In this document: one piece after another, positions 17,346-28,246 of the stretch
Numbering within the stretch: position 1 is the first letter of the stretch
Layout: each line of letters begins with the position of its first letter
Origin: Nonomuraea solani
GTDB taxonomy: Bacteria > Actinomycetota > Actinomycetes > Streptosporangiales > Streptosporangiaceae
Direction of reading: 5' to 3'
DNA: 62,941 nt
NCBI RefSeq assembly: GCF_900108335.1
Contig: NZ_FNVT01000037.1
Location: 1-62,941 of the forward strand
Position numbers and translations under genes: made by a program
The notes under the pieces: model-generated
Seen by the model: the letters and a program-made list of their open reading frames with translations, nothing else
What the model was told of the DNA's origin: nothing
The model's database searches: none

Positions 17346-18176
17346 TCAGCCCCTGTGCCCGGACCCGATCTCGGCGGTGTACACGGCTCCACGTACTGGC
17401 TGGTCAGGAACCGGGTGATCCCGTGGAGGCGATCGCCGGCGAGCGTCAGCACGATCAACCCGGCGGGTTGTGCGACAGCGCCGGCGAGGTGGTGACAGGT
17501 GAAGGCCGGCTGGCCGTTGGCGCGGGTGGGACTCAGCCGTAGGCGCAGGTCCCCGCGCCAGGCGGCGCTCCTCCGCCGATCCCGGTGCGGGCGGTCTGCC
17601 GGGCACCTCGTCGCGGTGCCGGTCGAGCGAGATCCGGGCCCGCTGGAGCAGCCCTTTGACAGCGGTCGGTGTGGTGCCGAGCATGGGCGCGACCTCACCA
17701 AGCGGGTAGCCGAGCACGTCGCACAGCACCACTACGGCAGCCTGCCGCGGCGGGATCCGCTGCAGCGCGGCCACGAACGCCAGCTCGACCGCCTCCCGCG
17801 CCGCGTACCGCGCCTCGGGCCCGGGCTCCGCATCCCGCACCTGCTCCAGCAGCTCATCCGGGTACGGCTGCAGCCACGTCACATCACCGTGGCGGCTGGG
17901 CTCCGGCGGCTGGAACGGCGGGGTGGGAGCAAGTGGGATCCGCCGGCCGCGGTCGCGTAGCGCGTTCAGGCAACGGTTGGTGGCGATGCGGTAAAGCCAC
18001 GAACGCACCGACGCGCGCCCCTCGAAACCGTCCAGGCCGCGCCAGGCCGCCAGGAGCGTCTCCTGCAGCAGGTCTTCCGCGTCGGTCAGCGAGCCCAGCA
18101 GGCGGTAGCAGTGCAGCAGCAGCTCATGCCGGTACACCTCAACCAGCTCGTCGAATGCGATTTTCGCCAAGACCGT
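17346..18176 (-). pseudogene. ECF sigma factor (SigJ/SnoaL-fusion type) with internal deletion and frameshift
   Basis: Sigma-2 (FDELVEVYRHELLLHCYRLL; DAEDLLQETLLAAWRGLDGF) and sigma-4 (ALQRIPPRQAAVVVLCDVLG; LLQRARISLDRHRDEVPGRP) are intact. After AEERRL about 60 residues of the C-terminal SnoaL-like domain are deleted. The end of that domain (LRLRLSPTRANGQPAF; PAGLIVLTLAGDRLHGITRF) continues in another frame from about 17565. The frame is open upstream to 18269, but the conserved region suggests a TTG start near 18176. It diverges from the SnoaL-like gene at 18231, which is notable because the sigma factor's own SnoaL domain is damaged. Confidence 0.75.
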
Positions 18177-18230
18177 TCCGTTCCGCGGCTCCCCGGTGTC
18201 GTAACGAACAACACTGAAAGGGGAAATATC

Positions 18231-18593
18231 ATGACCAGCCCAGCATTGCAGATCGCGTTGGCCCACCACCGCGCCTGGACCGGCAAGGACCTCGACCTGG
18301 CGATGACCTACATCGCCGACGACGTCGTGTGCGACGCCCCGGCGGGGCGGATCGACGGCATCCAGGCGTACCGGGAGTTCCTCGGGCCTTTCGCCCAGCA
18401 GCTCCTCATCAGGGCGGAGCTGATCGCCGCGTTCGGGGATGAGAGCACAGCCCTGATCATGTACGACACCGAAACGATCCCCGCCAAGAGCGCACCGGCC
18501 GCCGAATGCGTCACCGTCCGCGACGGGAAGATCGTCTACAACCGGTTCCTGTTCGACCGCACGCCGTTCGAAGAGTTCCGCCGCCGACAGTGA
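18231..18593 (+). CDS. SnoaL/NTF2-like protein
   Basis: 120 residues. ATG 18231 follows AAAGGGGAAA about 5 nt upstream; the open frame extends further back but without support. The pattern of an N-terminal helix (ALQIALAHHRAWTGKDLDLA), 'MTYIADDVVCDAPAGRIDGI', 'YREFLGPFAQQLL', and beta strands ending VRDGKIVYNRFLFD is the cone-shaped NTF2 fold. Members bind small hydrophobic ligands or act as cyclases or isomerases, and many are regulatory partners of ECF sigma factors. It is divergent from a SigJ-like sigma-factor pseudogene, so it may be left over from that regulatory pair. It looks intact. Confidence 0.8.
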   Translation: MTSPALQIALAHHRAWTGKDLDLAMTYIADDVVCDAPAGRIDGIQAYREFLGPFAQQLLIRAELIAAFGDESTALIMYDTETIPAKSAPAAECVTVRDGKIVYNRFLFDRTPFEEFRRRQ

Positions 18594-18598
18594 CCGAT

Positions 18599-18885
18599 GT
18601 GCTTATCCGTGGTGGGCGGCGATCGTGCGGGGCACCTGGCTCTCGGTGCCGGGCTTCACGATCACGAATTGCCCATCATGCCGGAGTCCTCGTGCCGGAG
18701 GATGTGGCAGTGGTACATGTACGGCGTTGCCGGATCGGTGAACCCGCCGAACTGGACGGCGAGCCGTACCGTGCTCTTCGGCGGCACGAAGACGGTGTCC
18801 TTGTGGCCGCTCGCGTACACGGGCGGCTTCTCCCCGTCCACTTCGAGCACCTGGAACGCCACTTCGTGAATGTGGCACCGCCAAG
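18599..18885 (-). pseudogene. Multicopper oxidase, C-terminal fragment with frameshift
   Basis: Reading leftwards, CHIHEVAFQVLEVDG begins a copper-oxidase domain 3 fragment. FVPPKSTVRLAVQF and YMYHCHILRHEDSGMMG follow, which carry the type-1/type-2-3 copper ligands (H-C-H-x-x-x-H). One C is missing between 18670 and 18671, so the frame hits a stop. Restoring it gives GQFVIVKPGTESQVPRTIA and a natural end near 18603. All of the protein upstream of domain 3 is gone. Confidence 0.8.
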
Positions 18886-19095
18886 GAGTGGCGGGCGACG
18901 GCGACGGCGATCACGCCGGACCTGCGCGAGCGGCTGAACAGCTGCGGCACCTGATCGCCGACGCCAAGGCGGCAGGCGTCGACCGGGTCAACCACGCCAC
19001 CTACCAGACCGTTCTGGGCACGGCTCCTCCGCTGGCCGCGGTCATGGGACCCCGCGTCGCGCGACAGCGACGGCGTCACCGACTACGTCACCGAG

Positions 19096-19548
19096 GTGCA
19101 CCACAGCCCTCATCGGGACGAGCTCGTTCAGGTGCTGGTCGCCGATGACCGCGCCATCCAGGCCGACCTGGCCGCCGAATTCGACCGGCGGCGGGCCGAG
19201 CAGTCCGAACAGCGGGCAGGACGCGGCACCGAGCCGGCGCGGCCGACGGCCAGGGCGGGCACCAGCGCCGCCCTGGTCGCCGAACTCCTCACCCTGGCCA
19301 AGCAGACCGCACGCCTGGTCAAGCGCTTCCCGCACCTGGTGCAGCTGGACGTCACGCAGCAGGCCGACGCCGCCGTCACCCTGGACGACCTGGACGTGTT
19401 CATGAAGTGGGCACGCCAGGTCACCGCCATCCGCGCGGTCGGCGTCCCCGCCCAGCGGCAGACCCCGCACCAGGCCCCGCACCAGGCCCCGCGGCAGGCA
19501 CAGCGGCAGGCACAGCGTCGCGGGCGGCGCGAGAGCGTGACCACGTGA
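19096..19548 (+). CDS. Hypothetical protein with Gln/Arg/His-rich C-terminal repeats
   Basis: 150 residues, GTG start, no recognised domain. The N-terminal part is acidic and helical (ELVQVLVADDRAIQADLAAE), a central helix follows (ALVAELLTLAKQTARLVKRF), and the tail is low-complexity (repeats of QAPHQAPRQAQRQAQ) and basic. The frame is open to about 18958 without a better start. The segment 18900-19050 shows similarly gene-like but out-of-frame sequence (AAEQLRHLIADAKAAGVDRV), so the gene may be a damaged longer one. Function is unknown. Confidence 0.4.
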   Translation: MHHSPHRDELVQVLVADDRAIQADLAAEFDRRRAEQSEQRAGRGTEPARPTARAGTSAALVAELLTLAKQTARLVKRFPHLVQLDVTQQADAAVTLDDLDVFMKWARQVTAIRAVGVPAQRQTPHQAPHQAPRQAQRQAQRRGRRESVTT

Positions 19549-19819
19549 TGACCGAGACGGCCGACAGCGTGAGGAGCAGCGGGGCGAGCGGCGGGGTGGA
19601 GGGCGGGATCGTCGGCTGTGGTCGTGGCGATGCCGGTCTCGGCGGCGGCGAGCCCTAGATCATGCTGGAGCAGCTCTTCCCTTCCTTGGTCGAGATTTGA
19701 GGCGGTTGTGAGGCGCGGCTCAGTGTCCGGTTTGCGGGCCGGGGCAGCCTTTGCAAGGGCTGTCTCGCCGCGACCTGGGCACCGGGCGCTTGGGCGGTGT
19801 GCTGAAAGGGAGGATGACG

Positions 19820-21555
19820 ATGATGTCGCCGGGGAAGAGGAAGCCGGATCGGGTGAGTTGCATGTTCGCCGAGCAGCCGGACGGGAGTTACGTGACGTCC
19901 CTGCGGGGCCAGGCGGTGCTGCAGGAGCCGCTGCTGAACAAGGGCACGGCGTTCTCGCCGCAGGAGCGGGCCGAGCTGGGGCTGGACGGTCTGCTGCCGC
20001 CGATGGTGGAGTCGCTGGATGAGCAGGCGAGGCGAACGTATGCGCAGTATCGGGCGCAGCCGAGCGATCTGCTGAAGAACGTCTACCTGGAGGCGCTGCG
20101 GGACCGCAACGAGGTGCTGTACTACCGGCTGCTGAGTGATCATCTGTGCGAGATGCTGCCGATCGTGTACGACCCGACCGTCGGCGAGGCGATCAAAGCC
20201 TACAGCCATGAGTACCGCCGTCCCCGGGGCCTGTATCTGTCCATCGACGACGTCGACGGGATCGAACGGGCGTTCAAGAACATCGGGCTGGGCCCGGACG
20301 ACGTCGATCTGATCGTGGCCTCCGACGCTGAGGAGATCTTGGGCATCGGCGATTGGGGGGTGGGCGGCGGCGCCGGCATCGCGGCCGGCAAGCTGGCCGT
20401 TTACACGGCCGCCGCGGGGATCGATCCCGGCCGGGTCGTTCCGATCGCTCTGGACGTGGGCACCGACAACGAGGCGCTGCTGAACGACCCGGCCTATGTC
20501 GGCAACCGGCATGCGCGGGTGCGGGGCAAGCACTACGACGACTTCATCGACGCCTACGTCACCACGGCCACCCGGATGTTCCCTGGCGCCCTCCTGCACT
20601 GGGAGGACTTCGGCCCGTCCAACGCACGCCGGATCCTGGAGAAGTACACCGGCCGGATCTGCACCTTCAACGACGACATGCAGGGCACCGGCGCGATCGT
20701 GCTGGCCGCCATGCTCAGCGCCGTCCAAGTGTCCGCCACGCCGATGCGTGAACAGCGGATCGTCATCTTCGGCGCGGGTACCGCCGGCATCGGCATCGCC
20801 GACCAACTGCGCGACGCGATGATCCGCGACGGCCTGGACCATGACACCGCCACCCGGCGGATCTGGCCGATCGACAAGCAGGGTCTGCTCACCGACGACA
20901 TGAGCGACCTGTCCGACTTCCAGCAGTCGTACGCCCGCCCGCGCGACGAGGTCGCCGACTGGGCGCGGGACGAGCACGGCATCTCGCTGGCCGAGGTCGT
21001 CAAGCGGGTGAAGCCGACCATGCTGCTGGGCACCTCCACCGTCCACGGCGCGTTCACCGAGAAGATCGTGCGCACGATGGCGGCGGGCGTGGACCGTCCG
21101 ATCATCTTCCCGATCTCCAACCCGACCGAGCGGATCGAGGCGATGCCGGCCGACCTGATCCGCTGGAGCGACGGCCGGGCTTTGATCGCCACCGGCATCC
21201 CGATCGAGCCGATCACCTACAACGGCGTCACCTACACCATCGCCCAGGCCAACAACGCCCTGCTCTACCCCGGGCTGGGGCTGGGCGTGGTGGTGGCGCG
21301 GGCCCGCCGGGTCAGTACCGGCATGTTCCAGGTGGCGGCTGAGGCCGTCGCCGGCATGGTCGACGTCTCGGCGCCGGGTGCGTCTCTGCTGCCTCAGGTG
21401 GACAACCTGCGCGTGGTCTCCGCCACCGTGGCGGTCGCGGTGGCCGACCAGGCCGCTGAGGAGCACCTGGCCCGCACCACTGTAGGTAACACCGTTCAGC
21501 AGGTGCAGGAAGCCATGTGGCAGCCCGCCTACCGCCCGATTCACGGGAACGGGAA

Positions 21556-21559
<4 letters not shown>
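19820..21559 (+). CDS. NAD-dependent malic enzyme
   Basis: About 579 residues. The start at ATG 19820 gives proper spacing from AAAGGGAGG (ATG 19814 abuts it). The enzyme converts malate to pyruvate and CO2 with NAD(P)H formation. N-terminal malic domain: LNKGTAFSPQERAELGLDGL, YYRLLSDHLCEMLPIVYDPT, GLYLSIDD and ILGIGDWGVGGGAGIAAGKL. Metal-binding region: HWEDFGPSNARRILEKY and CTFNDDMQGTGAIVLAAML. NAD domain: IVIFGAGTAGIGIA, with FPISNPTERIEA and ATGIPIEP later. Its length matches the ~560-580 residue class. It overlaps fumarase by four bases (GTGA), so the two form a malate-handling operon. Confidence 0.95.
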
Positions 21560-23016
<1,457 letters not shown>

Positions 23017-23090
23017 GCAGGTGGCCCACCGGACGCCACGTCCAGCCCAACACTCCTCAAACCACGAACCTGGCTCGTCCAAGCAGGTCC

Positions 23091-23471
23091 GTGGGGGGTG
23101 ACTGGGTGGCGCTGGTCACCGATCCGAACTGCCCTCCTGAAATCCTTGGCGAGTTGGTTCATGACCCACGCGGAACAGTTCGCTGGGACATACCCTCACA
23201 TCCGAACATCGATGCTCAAGTCCGTCTCGCGATAGTACGACCTCCCGACGTCGACCTGCGCCGCCTCCTCGCAGAAACAGACAACCTTGACCGCGAAACC
23301 GCCCAGCACCTCCTTGCCGATCCCGTCGATAAGGTGCGGGCCGCTCTGGCGGCCCGCACAAGCTATACCGACATCCCCGCTCGCCAGCCTTGCGGCCCTG
23401 CGCCGGTCCCTCCTGCGCCGCTCACCAGCACTTCAACGATGAGGTACAGGCTTAGTGGTCGAAAAGGCTGA
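23091..23471 (+). CDS. LRV/HEAT-like repeat protein, probably truncated
   Basis: 126 residues, GTG start. Residues 5-85 contain variant leucine-rich or HEAT-like repeats: 'LVTDPNCPPEILGELVHDP', 'DIPSHPNIDAQVRLAIV', 'DRETAQHLLADPVDKVRAAL', in which each unit pairs a P-x-x-L turn with a short helix. After AARTSYTDIPA the protein turns Pro/Ser-rich and loses the repeat pattern, suggesting the 3' end was replaced. Longer relatives carry many such repeats. No function can be assigned. Confidence 0.5.
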   Translation: MGGDWVALVTDPNCPPEILGELVHDPRGTVRWDIPSHPNIDAQVRLAIVRPPDVDLRRLLAETDNLDRETAQHLLADPVDKVRAALAARTSYTDIPARQPCGPAPVPPAPLTSTSTMRYRLSGRKG

Positions 23472-24383
23472 TCAAGCGCGCAGGAACTCCATGGCGCGCT
23501 TGTCAAGCTGCTGGGCCGAACGCAGCCCCCGGTTACGGAAGCGCGACAGGTCGCGCCGCATGTGGGTGATGGCCTTGCGGGTGCGGGCGGAGGCGACGCC
23601 GTCCATGCGGTCCATCGCCCGCCACCAGGTGGCGCAGGCGTGGTCGATGCTGCCCTGGGCGAGGAGGAGTTCCGCCTCGGCGACCAGGTCCAGGGCCACG
23701 ATGCGGGCGTAGGTGGTGGCGGGGCGGCAGGCTGCTGCCCGGCCGTACTGCTCGGCTGCGTTGCGGAGGTCGCCGAGGGCCTGGAACACCTTGGCCGACC
23801 GGGACCACACCGTGCCCTCCGGCGGCCCCCACGCTTGGGCCCAGAACGGCAGATCCGCGTCCTGGCCCCGGGCAAGGAGATCATGCGCCCGCTGGGTCTC
23901 CTCGATCGCTTCGCGTCGCTGGCCGCTCGTGGCCAGGGTGTTGGCGTGCGTGATGCGGAACAGCGCCTCGGTGGCCGGATCCACCTTGCCCTTGGCGCAG
24001 CTCAGCGCGGTCGCGGCCAGGCCCTCACAGTGCTCGGGGCGATTCAGCTTCAGACCCTGCATGGCCATGGTGCGCATCACGAACGCATCCTGGCTGGTGA
24101 CGCCGGATTCGACGGCCAGCTTGTAGGACCACAGGTAGTAGCGCTGGGCCAGCCCTTGCTGGCCGGCGTCGTAGGCTTTCCACCCGGCCAGGTGCACAGC
24201 TCGGGCGGCGGCCGAGAGCATCTGCTGGCGCACCTGATCGGTGCGGAAGCGGCCCCGGCACAGCGCGGCCACGTCATCGCACAGGTACTGGATCAGCGCG
24301 GTGCGGCCGTGCTGGCCGCCGTGGCGTTCGTCGATGTCGGTGAAGGCGGTCACCATGTCGCGCACGGCGGTGACCTCGGCCAT
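23472..24383 (-). CDS. TPR-type regulator C-terminal region lacking the DNA-binding domain
   Basis: 303 residues. The sequence (VRDMVTAFTDIDERHGGQHG, 'HLAGWKAYDAGQQGLAQRYY', 'DLVAEAELLLAQGSIDHACA', 'HMRRDLSRFRNRGLRSAQQL') matches the TPR half of Streptomyces-type XRE/TPR regulators, in which an N-terminal HTH of ~70-100 residues normally precedes it. Here the frame begins at the VRDMVTAF helix. Upstream sequence joins the end of the epoxide-hydrolase homologue and contains no HTH, so the gene is probably 5'-truncated. It may still be translated from ATG 24383, but DNA binding should be lost. Confidence 0.6.
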   Translation of the reverse strand: MAEVTAVRDMVTAFTDIDERHGGQHGRTALIQYLCDDVAALCRGRFRTDQVRQQMLSAAARAVHLAGWKAYDAGQQGLAQRYYLWSYKLAVESGVTSQDAFVMRTMAMQGLKLNRPEHCEGLAATALSCAKGKVDPATEALFRITHANTLATSGQRREAIEETQRAHDLLARGQDADLPFWAQAWGPPEGTVWSRSAKVFQALGDLRNAAEQYGRAAACRPATTYARIVALDLVAEAELLLAQGSIDHACATWWRAMDRMDGVASARTRKAITHMRRDLSRFRNRGLRSAQQLDKRAMEFLRA

Positions 24384-24437
24384 GCCGACGGTCAGGCCGG
24401 TCCGCGCCGACGTTGTGCACGGTGATCGCTCGGTCTG

Positions 24438-25559
24438 CTACTGCCCGGCGTCGCCGGTGGTGGTGAGGGTGGCGTAGAAGGCCCGCACGTCCTCCACCAG
24501 CAGCCCGGGCGACTCGAGCGCCAGGTAGGCGCCGCCGCCGGCGAGCTCGGTCCATCGCACGATGTTGGCGTCACGCTCGGCGAAGCGGCGGATCGTGACG
24601 TCTTCCCTGGCCAGGAGCGCCCCGGTGGGGACCGTCACCCGCGGCTTGGGCGCGTAGGCGCCCGGGTCGTGGCGCACCTCGTAGTAGAGGTTGGCCACCG
24701 AGCCGGCGGTGGCGGTGAACCACATGACGCTCACGTCGGTCAGGATCCGGTCGCGGGTGAAGGCGTCCTCGGGCAGCTCGGCCGCCGAGTCGGTCCATTC
24801 CTTGAATTTCTCCACGATCCACGCGAGTTGCGCGACCGGCGAGTCGGTCAGGCCGTAGGAGATGGTCTGCGGCCGGGTGGACATGATCTGGTTGAAGCCG
24901 AGGCCGTCCTGCATGAAGGTCTGCATGATGCCCAGGCGCCGCTGTTCGTCGGCGGTGAACTCGGTCTCCTCCGGGGAGGGGAAGGCGACGTAGGCGTTGA
25001 CGTGTACGCCGACCAGCCGCTCCGGCACCTGGCGGGCCAGCTCCAGCCCCAGGTTGGCGCCTCCTCCGCCGCCCTGCGTGCCGTACCGCTCGTAGCCGAG
25101 TCTGGACATCAGCTCGGCGAAGGCGGCAGCCGTGCGGGGGACCGTCCAGCCCGGCGAGGTGAGGTAGCCGGAGAAGCCGACCCCCGGGCAGGAGGGCACG
25201 ACCAGGTGGAAGTGGCGCGACAGCGGTTCGAGGACGTCGAGGAATCCGATCACGCCGCCGGGGTTGTCGTGCAGGAGCAGCAGCGGCAGAGCGTCCTCGG
25301 AGCTGGAGCGGATGTGGAAGAAGTGGATGTTCTGCCCGTCGATCTCGGTGACGAACTGCGGGTGCTTGTTGTACTCGGCCTCGGCCGCCCGCCAGTCGAA
25401 GTCGTTGAGCCAGTAGTCGGCCAGTCCCTTGAGGTAGTCGAGCGGCACGCCCCGGCTCCAGCCCTGTCCGGCGATTTCGCGGGTCCATCGGGTGCGGCGG
25501 AGCCGTTCGTGCAGGTCATCGAGGTCGTTCTGGGCGATGTTCACGCTGAATGGCTTCAT
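24438..25559 (-). CDS. Epoxide hydrolase homologue with lost catalytic residues
   Basis: 373 residues from ATG 25559. The N-terminal EHN domain (DLDDLHERLRRTRWTREIAG, DYWLNDFDWRAAEAEYN) and the alpha/beta-hydrolase fold are intact. The key positions are altered. The nucleophile motif normally Q-G-G-D-W-G reads Q162-G-G-G-G-G-A, so the Asp is Gly165. The oxyanion motif H-G-W-P-G is H97-D-N-P-G. The catalytic His context G-G-H-F is G-G-A-Y near the C-terminus. True epoxide hydrolysis is therefore unlikely. It is divergent from a LuxR-LAL regulator and may be a binding protein or have a new activity. Confidence 0.85.
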   Translation of the reverse strand: MKPFSVNIAQNDLDDLHERLRRTRWTREIAGQGWSRGVPLDYLKGLADYWLNDFDWRAAEAEYNKHPQFVTEIDGQNIHFFHIRSSSEDALPLLLLHDNPGGVIGFLDVLEPLSRHFHLVVPSCPGVGFSGYLTSPGWTVPRTAAAFAELMSRLGYERYGTQGGGGGANLGLELARQVPERLVGVHVNAYVAFPSPEETEFTADEQRRLGIMQTFMQDGLGFNQIMSTRPQTISYGLTDSPVAQLAWIVEKFKEWTDSAAELPEDAFTRDRILTDVSVMWFTATAGSVANLYYEVRHDPGAYAPKPRVTVPTGALLAREDVTIRRFAERDANIVRWTELAGGGAYLALESPGLLVEDVRAFYATLTTTGDAGQ

Positions 25560-25624
25560 GTCCACGAGATTAGGCAAGGCCCGGCACGGCAGCATGAGTC
25601 ATTCCATAGGTAATATCCGGACAT

Positions 25625-28246
25625 ATGCTTCGGGGACGTGCGCGCGAGTCGCGCACCATTGACGAGTTGCTCAGTGACGCACGAGCCAGCCGGAGCGGCG
25701 CGCTGGTCATCCTCGGCGAGCCGGGCATCGGCAAGACGGCCCTGCTGGATCACGCCGCGGCGGCCGGCGATGTGCAGGTCCTGCGGGCGACCGGCATCGA
25801 GGCGGAGGCGGAGTTGCCGTTCGCCTCGCTCCACCTGCTGTTCAGGTCGGCGCTCGGTCGTCTGGACCGCATCCCCGAGCGGCAGGCCGCCGCGCTGCGC
25901 GGCGCCTTCGGGCTCGGCCCGGCCGGTACGGGAGACCGGTTCCTGATCGGGCTGGCCGTCCTGTCGCTGCTCGCGGAACTGGCAGAGGACGGCCCGGTGC
26001 TGTGCCTGGTCGACGACGCGCAGTGGCTCGACAGCGCCTCGGCGGACGCGCTGGTCATAGCGGCCAGGCGACTGGCCGGTGAAGGGGTGGCGATGCTGCT
26101 GGCCGCCCGCACCGGGTTCACAGCGCCAGGCCTGCCGGTATTGGAACTGGCAGGCCTGGACGAAACGGCCTCGGGCGAGGTGCTCGACTCCGTCGCCCGC
26201 CCGCTGACCGCCGAGTTCCGGCAGCGGATCCTCGCCGAGGCCGCCGGAAACCCGCTCGCACTCCTGGAACTGCCGAAGTCCGGTGAAAGCCAGGGGGAAC
26301 TCTCGCTCACCACCCGGCTGGAGGAGGCCTTCGCCCACCAGGTGGACGGGCTGTCCACGGCCGCGCGCGTCCTGCTCCAGGTCGCCGCCGCCGACGCCAC
26401 CGCGGATTCCGCGATCATGCTGGCCGCAGGACGCGCGCTGGGCTGCGCCCCGGAACACCTGGAAGAGATCAGCGCGGCCGGTCTGATCCGTACGGCCGAC
26501 GGTTCGCGGCTGGAGTTCCGTCATCCGCTGGTCCGGGCGGCTGTCTGGCAGCGGACGCCGCTGGCCCGGCGGCTGGCCGTCCATCACGCCCTCAGCTTTG
26601 TCCTGGAGGGTACGGCGGACGCCGACCGCAGTGCCTGGCACCTGGCCGCCGCCACGCTGACGGCCGATGAGCAGGTCGCGGCACGGTTGGAGGCGACCGC
26701 CGCCCGTGCCCACGCCCGCAGCGGCTACGCCGCGGCCGCCTCGGCCTACGAACGTGCCGCCACGCTGAGCCCCTCGGCCGACGAGCGCGCCCGCAGGCTC
26801 ACCCTGGCGGCCGAGGCCACCGAATTCAGCGGCCGTTTCGATCGGGCCAGAACCTTGGCGCTCGGCGCCGGGAACCCCGGCGCCGAGCTGACTTCCCGCC
26901 TGATCCGCGTGCGGGCCTGCTCCGACTACGGCGAGGGGCACCTGCAGGGCGCGCACGCGATGCTGTCGGCCGGCGTGGACCACCTGGCCGCCACCGACCC
27001 GAGTTCGGCGGCCTGGCTGCTGCTGGATGCCGCCTCCATGATCTGGCTCGACGGCGACCGTGACATGGCCCACCGAACGGCCGAGCAGCTCGACGCGCTG
27101 CGGGTGCCGCCCGACGCCGACGTCGTCGCGGTCCACCAGCTGTGCCGCTGGTTCGTCGCGCTCGCCCTCGGTCGCCTCTCCGCCCGGCTGCCGCCGCTGG
27201 CCCAGGTGGTCGAGTCCGCTCGCGCCCAAGCCGGACCCGACCGCCGCGGACTGCTGCTGATCGGCGGGCTCGGCCTGGCCGACTACGACGCCCGCACCCA
27301 CCAGCTCGCCCTGGCGGCCACCGCCACCATCCGCGCCGAGGGCCGCATCGGGCTGCTACCGCAGGCGCTGACCTTCCTGGGCCGCGTCGAGTACGCCCGC
27401 GGCCGCTACGCCGACGCGCGCGGCTTCGCCGAAGAGGCCGCCAGCATCGCCGCTGACACCGGGCAACCCGCCTGGTCACGTCTGGCCACCATCCTGCTGG
27501 ACCAGCTCGCCGCCGTCCACGGAGACCCGCTCGACCCCGCGAGCGCCAACCCCGCCGCGCTCGCGCTCCTCGACCTCGGCCAGGGCCGCCCCGAGCAGGC
27601 CCTGCTCCGGGCGGAGGCACTCGTGTACGGCAAAGCCCGCAACAGAACCCCCGCCATGCACCTGGTACCCGACCTGGTCGAGGCCGCCGTGCGCAGCGGT
27701 AGGAACGCCCGCGCGGCCGAACCGTTCACCCGACTGGAGTCCTGGGCCGAGATGCTGCACCAGCGGTGGGCCGACGCGCTGGTCTCCCGCTGCCGTGCCC
27801 TGCTGTCCACCACCCCGGACGCCGACGCGCACTTCCGTGCCGCGCTCGCCGCGCACGAACGGCCCTTCGACCGCGCCCGCACCGAACTGCTGTACGGCGA
27901 ATGGCTGCGCAGGGCCCGCCAAACCAGCGACGCGCAAGAGCACCTGCGGGCCGCACTGGAGGCGTTCGAGTGGCTCGGCGCGCGCCCCTGGGCCGAGCGG
28001 GCACGCACGGAGCTGGACGCGACCGGCTGGAGCACCCAGCGCAACACCGGTGCCGACCGCTTCGCCCAGCTCACCCCGCAGGAACGACAGATCGTTCACC
28101 TGGCCGCCCAAGGGCTGTCGAACAAGGACATCGCCGCGCATCTGTTCCTGAGCCCGAGAACCGTGGGGCAACACCTCTACAAGGCCTTCCCGAAGCTCGG
28201 CGTCACCGCACGCACCCAGCTCGCGAAGCTCACCCTCAGCGACTGA
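25625..28246 (+). CDS. LuxR-family (LAL) transcriptional regulator
   Basis: 873 residues. The N-terminal AAA/STAND ATPase has Walker A GEPGIGKTALLDH near residues 30-40 and Walker B VLCLVDDAQWLD near 125-136. The middle consists of TPR-like helices. The C-terminal LuxR helix-turn-helix reads LTPQERQIVHLAAQGLSNKD, then FLSPRTVGQHLYKAFPKLGV. It is divergent from the degenerate epoxide-hydrolase homologue across a 65-bp AT-richer gap, and that homologue is its most likely target. The gene is intact, with a normal length for LAL regulators. Confidence 0.92.
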   Translation: MLRGRARESRTIDELLSDARASRSGALVILGEPGIGKTALLDHAAAAGDVQVLRATGIEAEAELPFASLHLLFRSALGRLDRIPERQAAALRGAFGLGPAGTGDRFLIGLAVLSLLAELAEDGPVLCLVDDAQWLDSASADALVIAARRLAGEGVAMLLAARTGFTAPGLPVLELAGLDETASGEVLDSVARPLTAEFRQRILAEAAGNPLALLELPKSGESQGELSLTTRLEEAFAHQVDGLSTAARVLLQVAAADATADSAIMLAAGRALGCAPEHLEEISAAGLIRTADGSRLEFRHPLVRAAVWQRTPLARRLAVHHALSFVLEGTADADRSAWHLAAATLTADEQVAARLEATAARAHARSGYAAAASAYERAATLSPSADERARRLTLAAEATEFSGRFDRARTLALGAGNPGAELTSRLIRVRACSDYGEGHLQGAHAMLSAGVDHLAATDPSSAAWLLLDAASMIWLDGDRDMAHRTAEQLDALRVPPDADVVAVHQLCRWFVALALGRLSARLPPLAQVVESARAQAGPDRRGLLLIGGLGLADYDARTHQLALAATATIRAEGRIGLLPQALTFLGRVEYARGRYADARGFAEEAASIAADTGQPAWSRLATILLDQLAAVHGDPLDPASANPAALALLDLGQGRPEQALLRAEALVYGKARNRTPAMHLVPDLVEAAVRSGRNARAAEPFTRLESWAEMLHQRWADALVSRCRALLSTTPDADAHFRAALAAHERPFDRARTELLYGEWLRRARQTSDAQEHLRAALEAFEWLGARPWAERARTELDATGWSTQRNTGADRFAQLTPQERQIVHLAAQGLSNKDIAAHLFLSPRTVGQHLYKAFPKLGVTARTQLAKLTLSD

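Noticed and set aside
18870..19148. 92-codon plus-strand frame
   Set aside because: Gene-like in its middle but turns into Arg/Gly shadow sequence and has no supported start; mentioned only as possible damaged upstream part of the 19096 gene.
19655..21544. 629-codon minus-strand open frame
   Set aside because: Exactly antisense to the malic enzyme gene, which has clear catalytic and NAD motifs.
25556..27301. 581-codon minus-strand open frame
   Set aside because: Antisense to the LuxR-LAL regulator; Gly/Gln/Arg-rich shadow.
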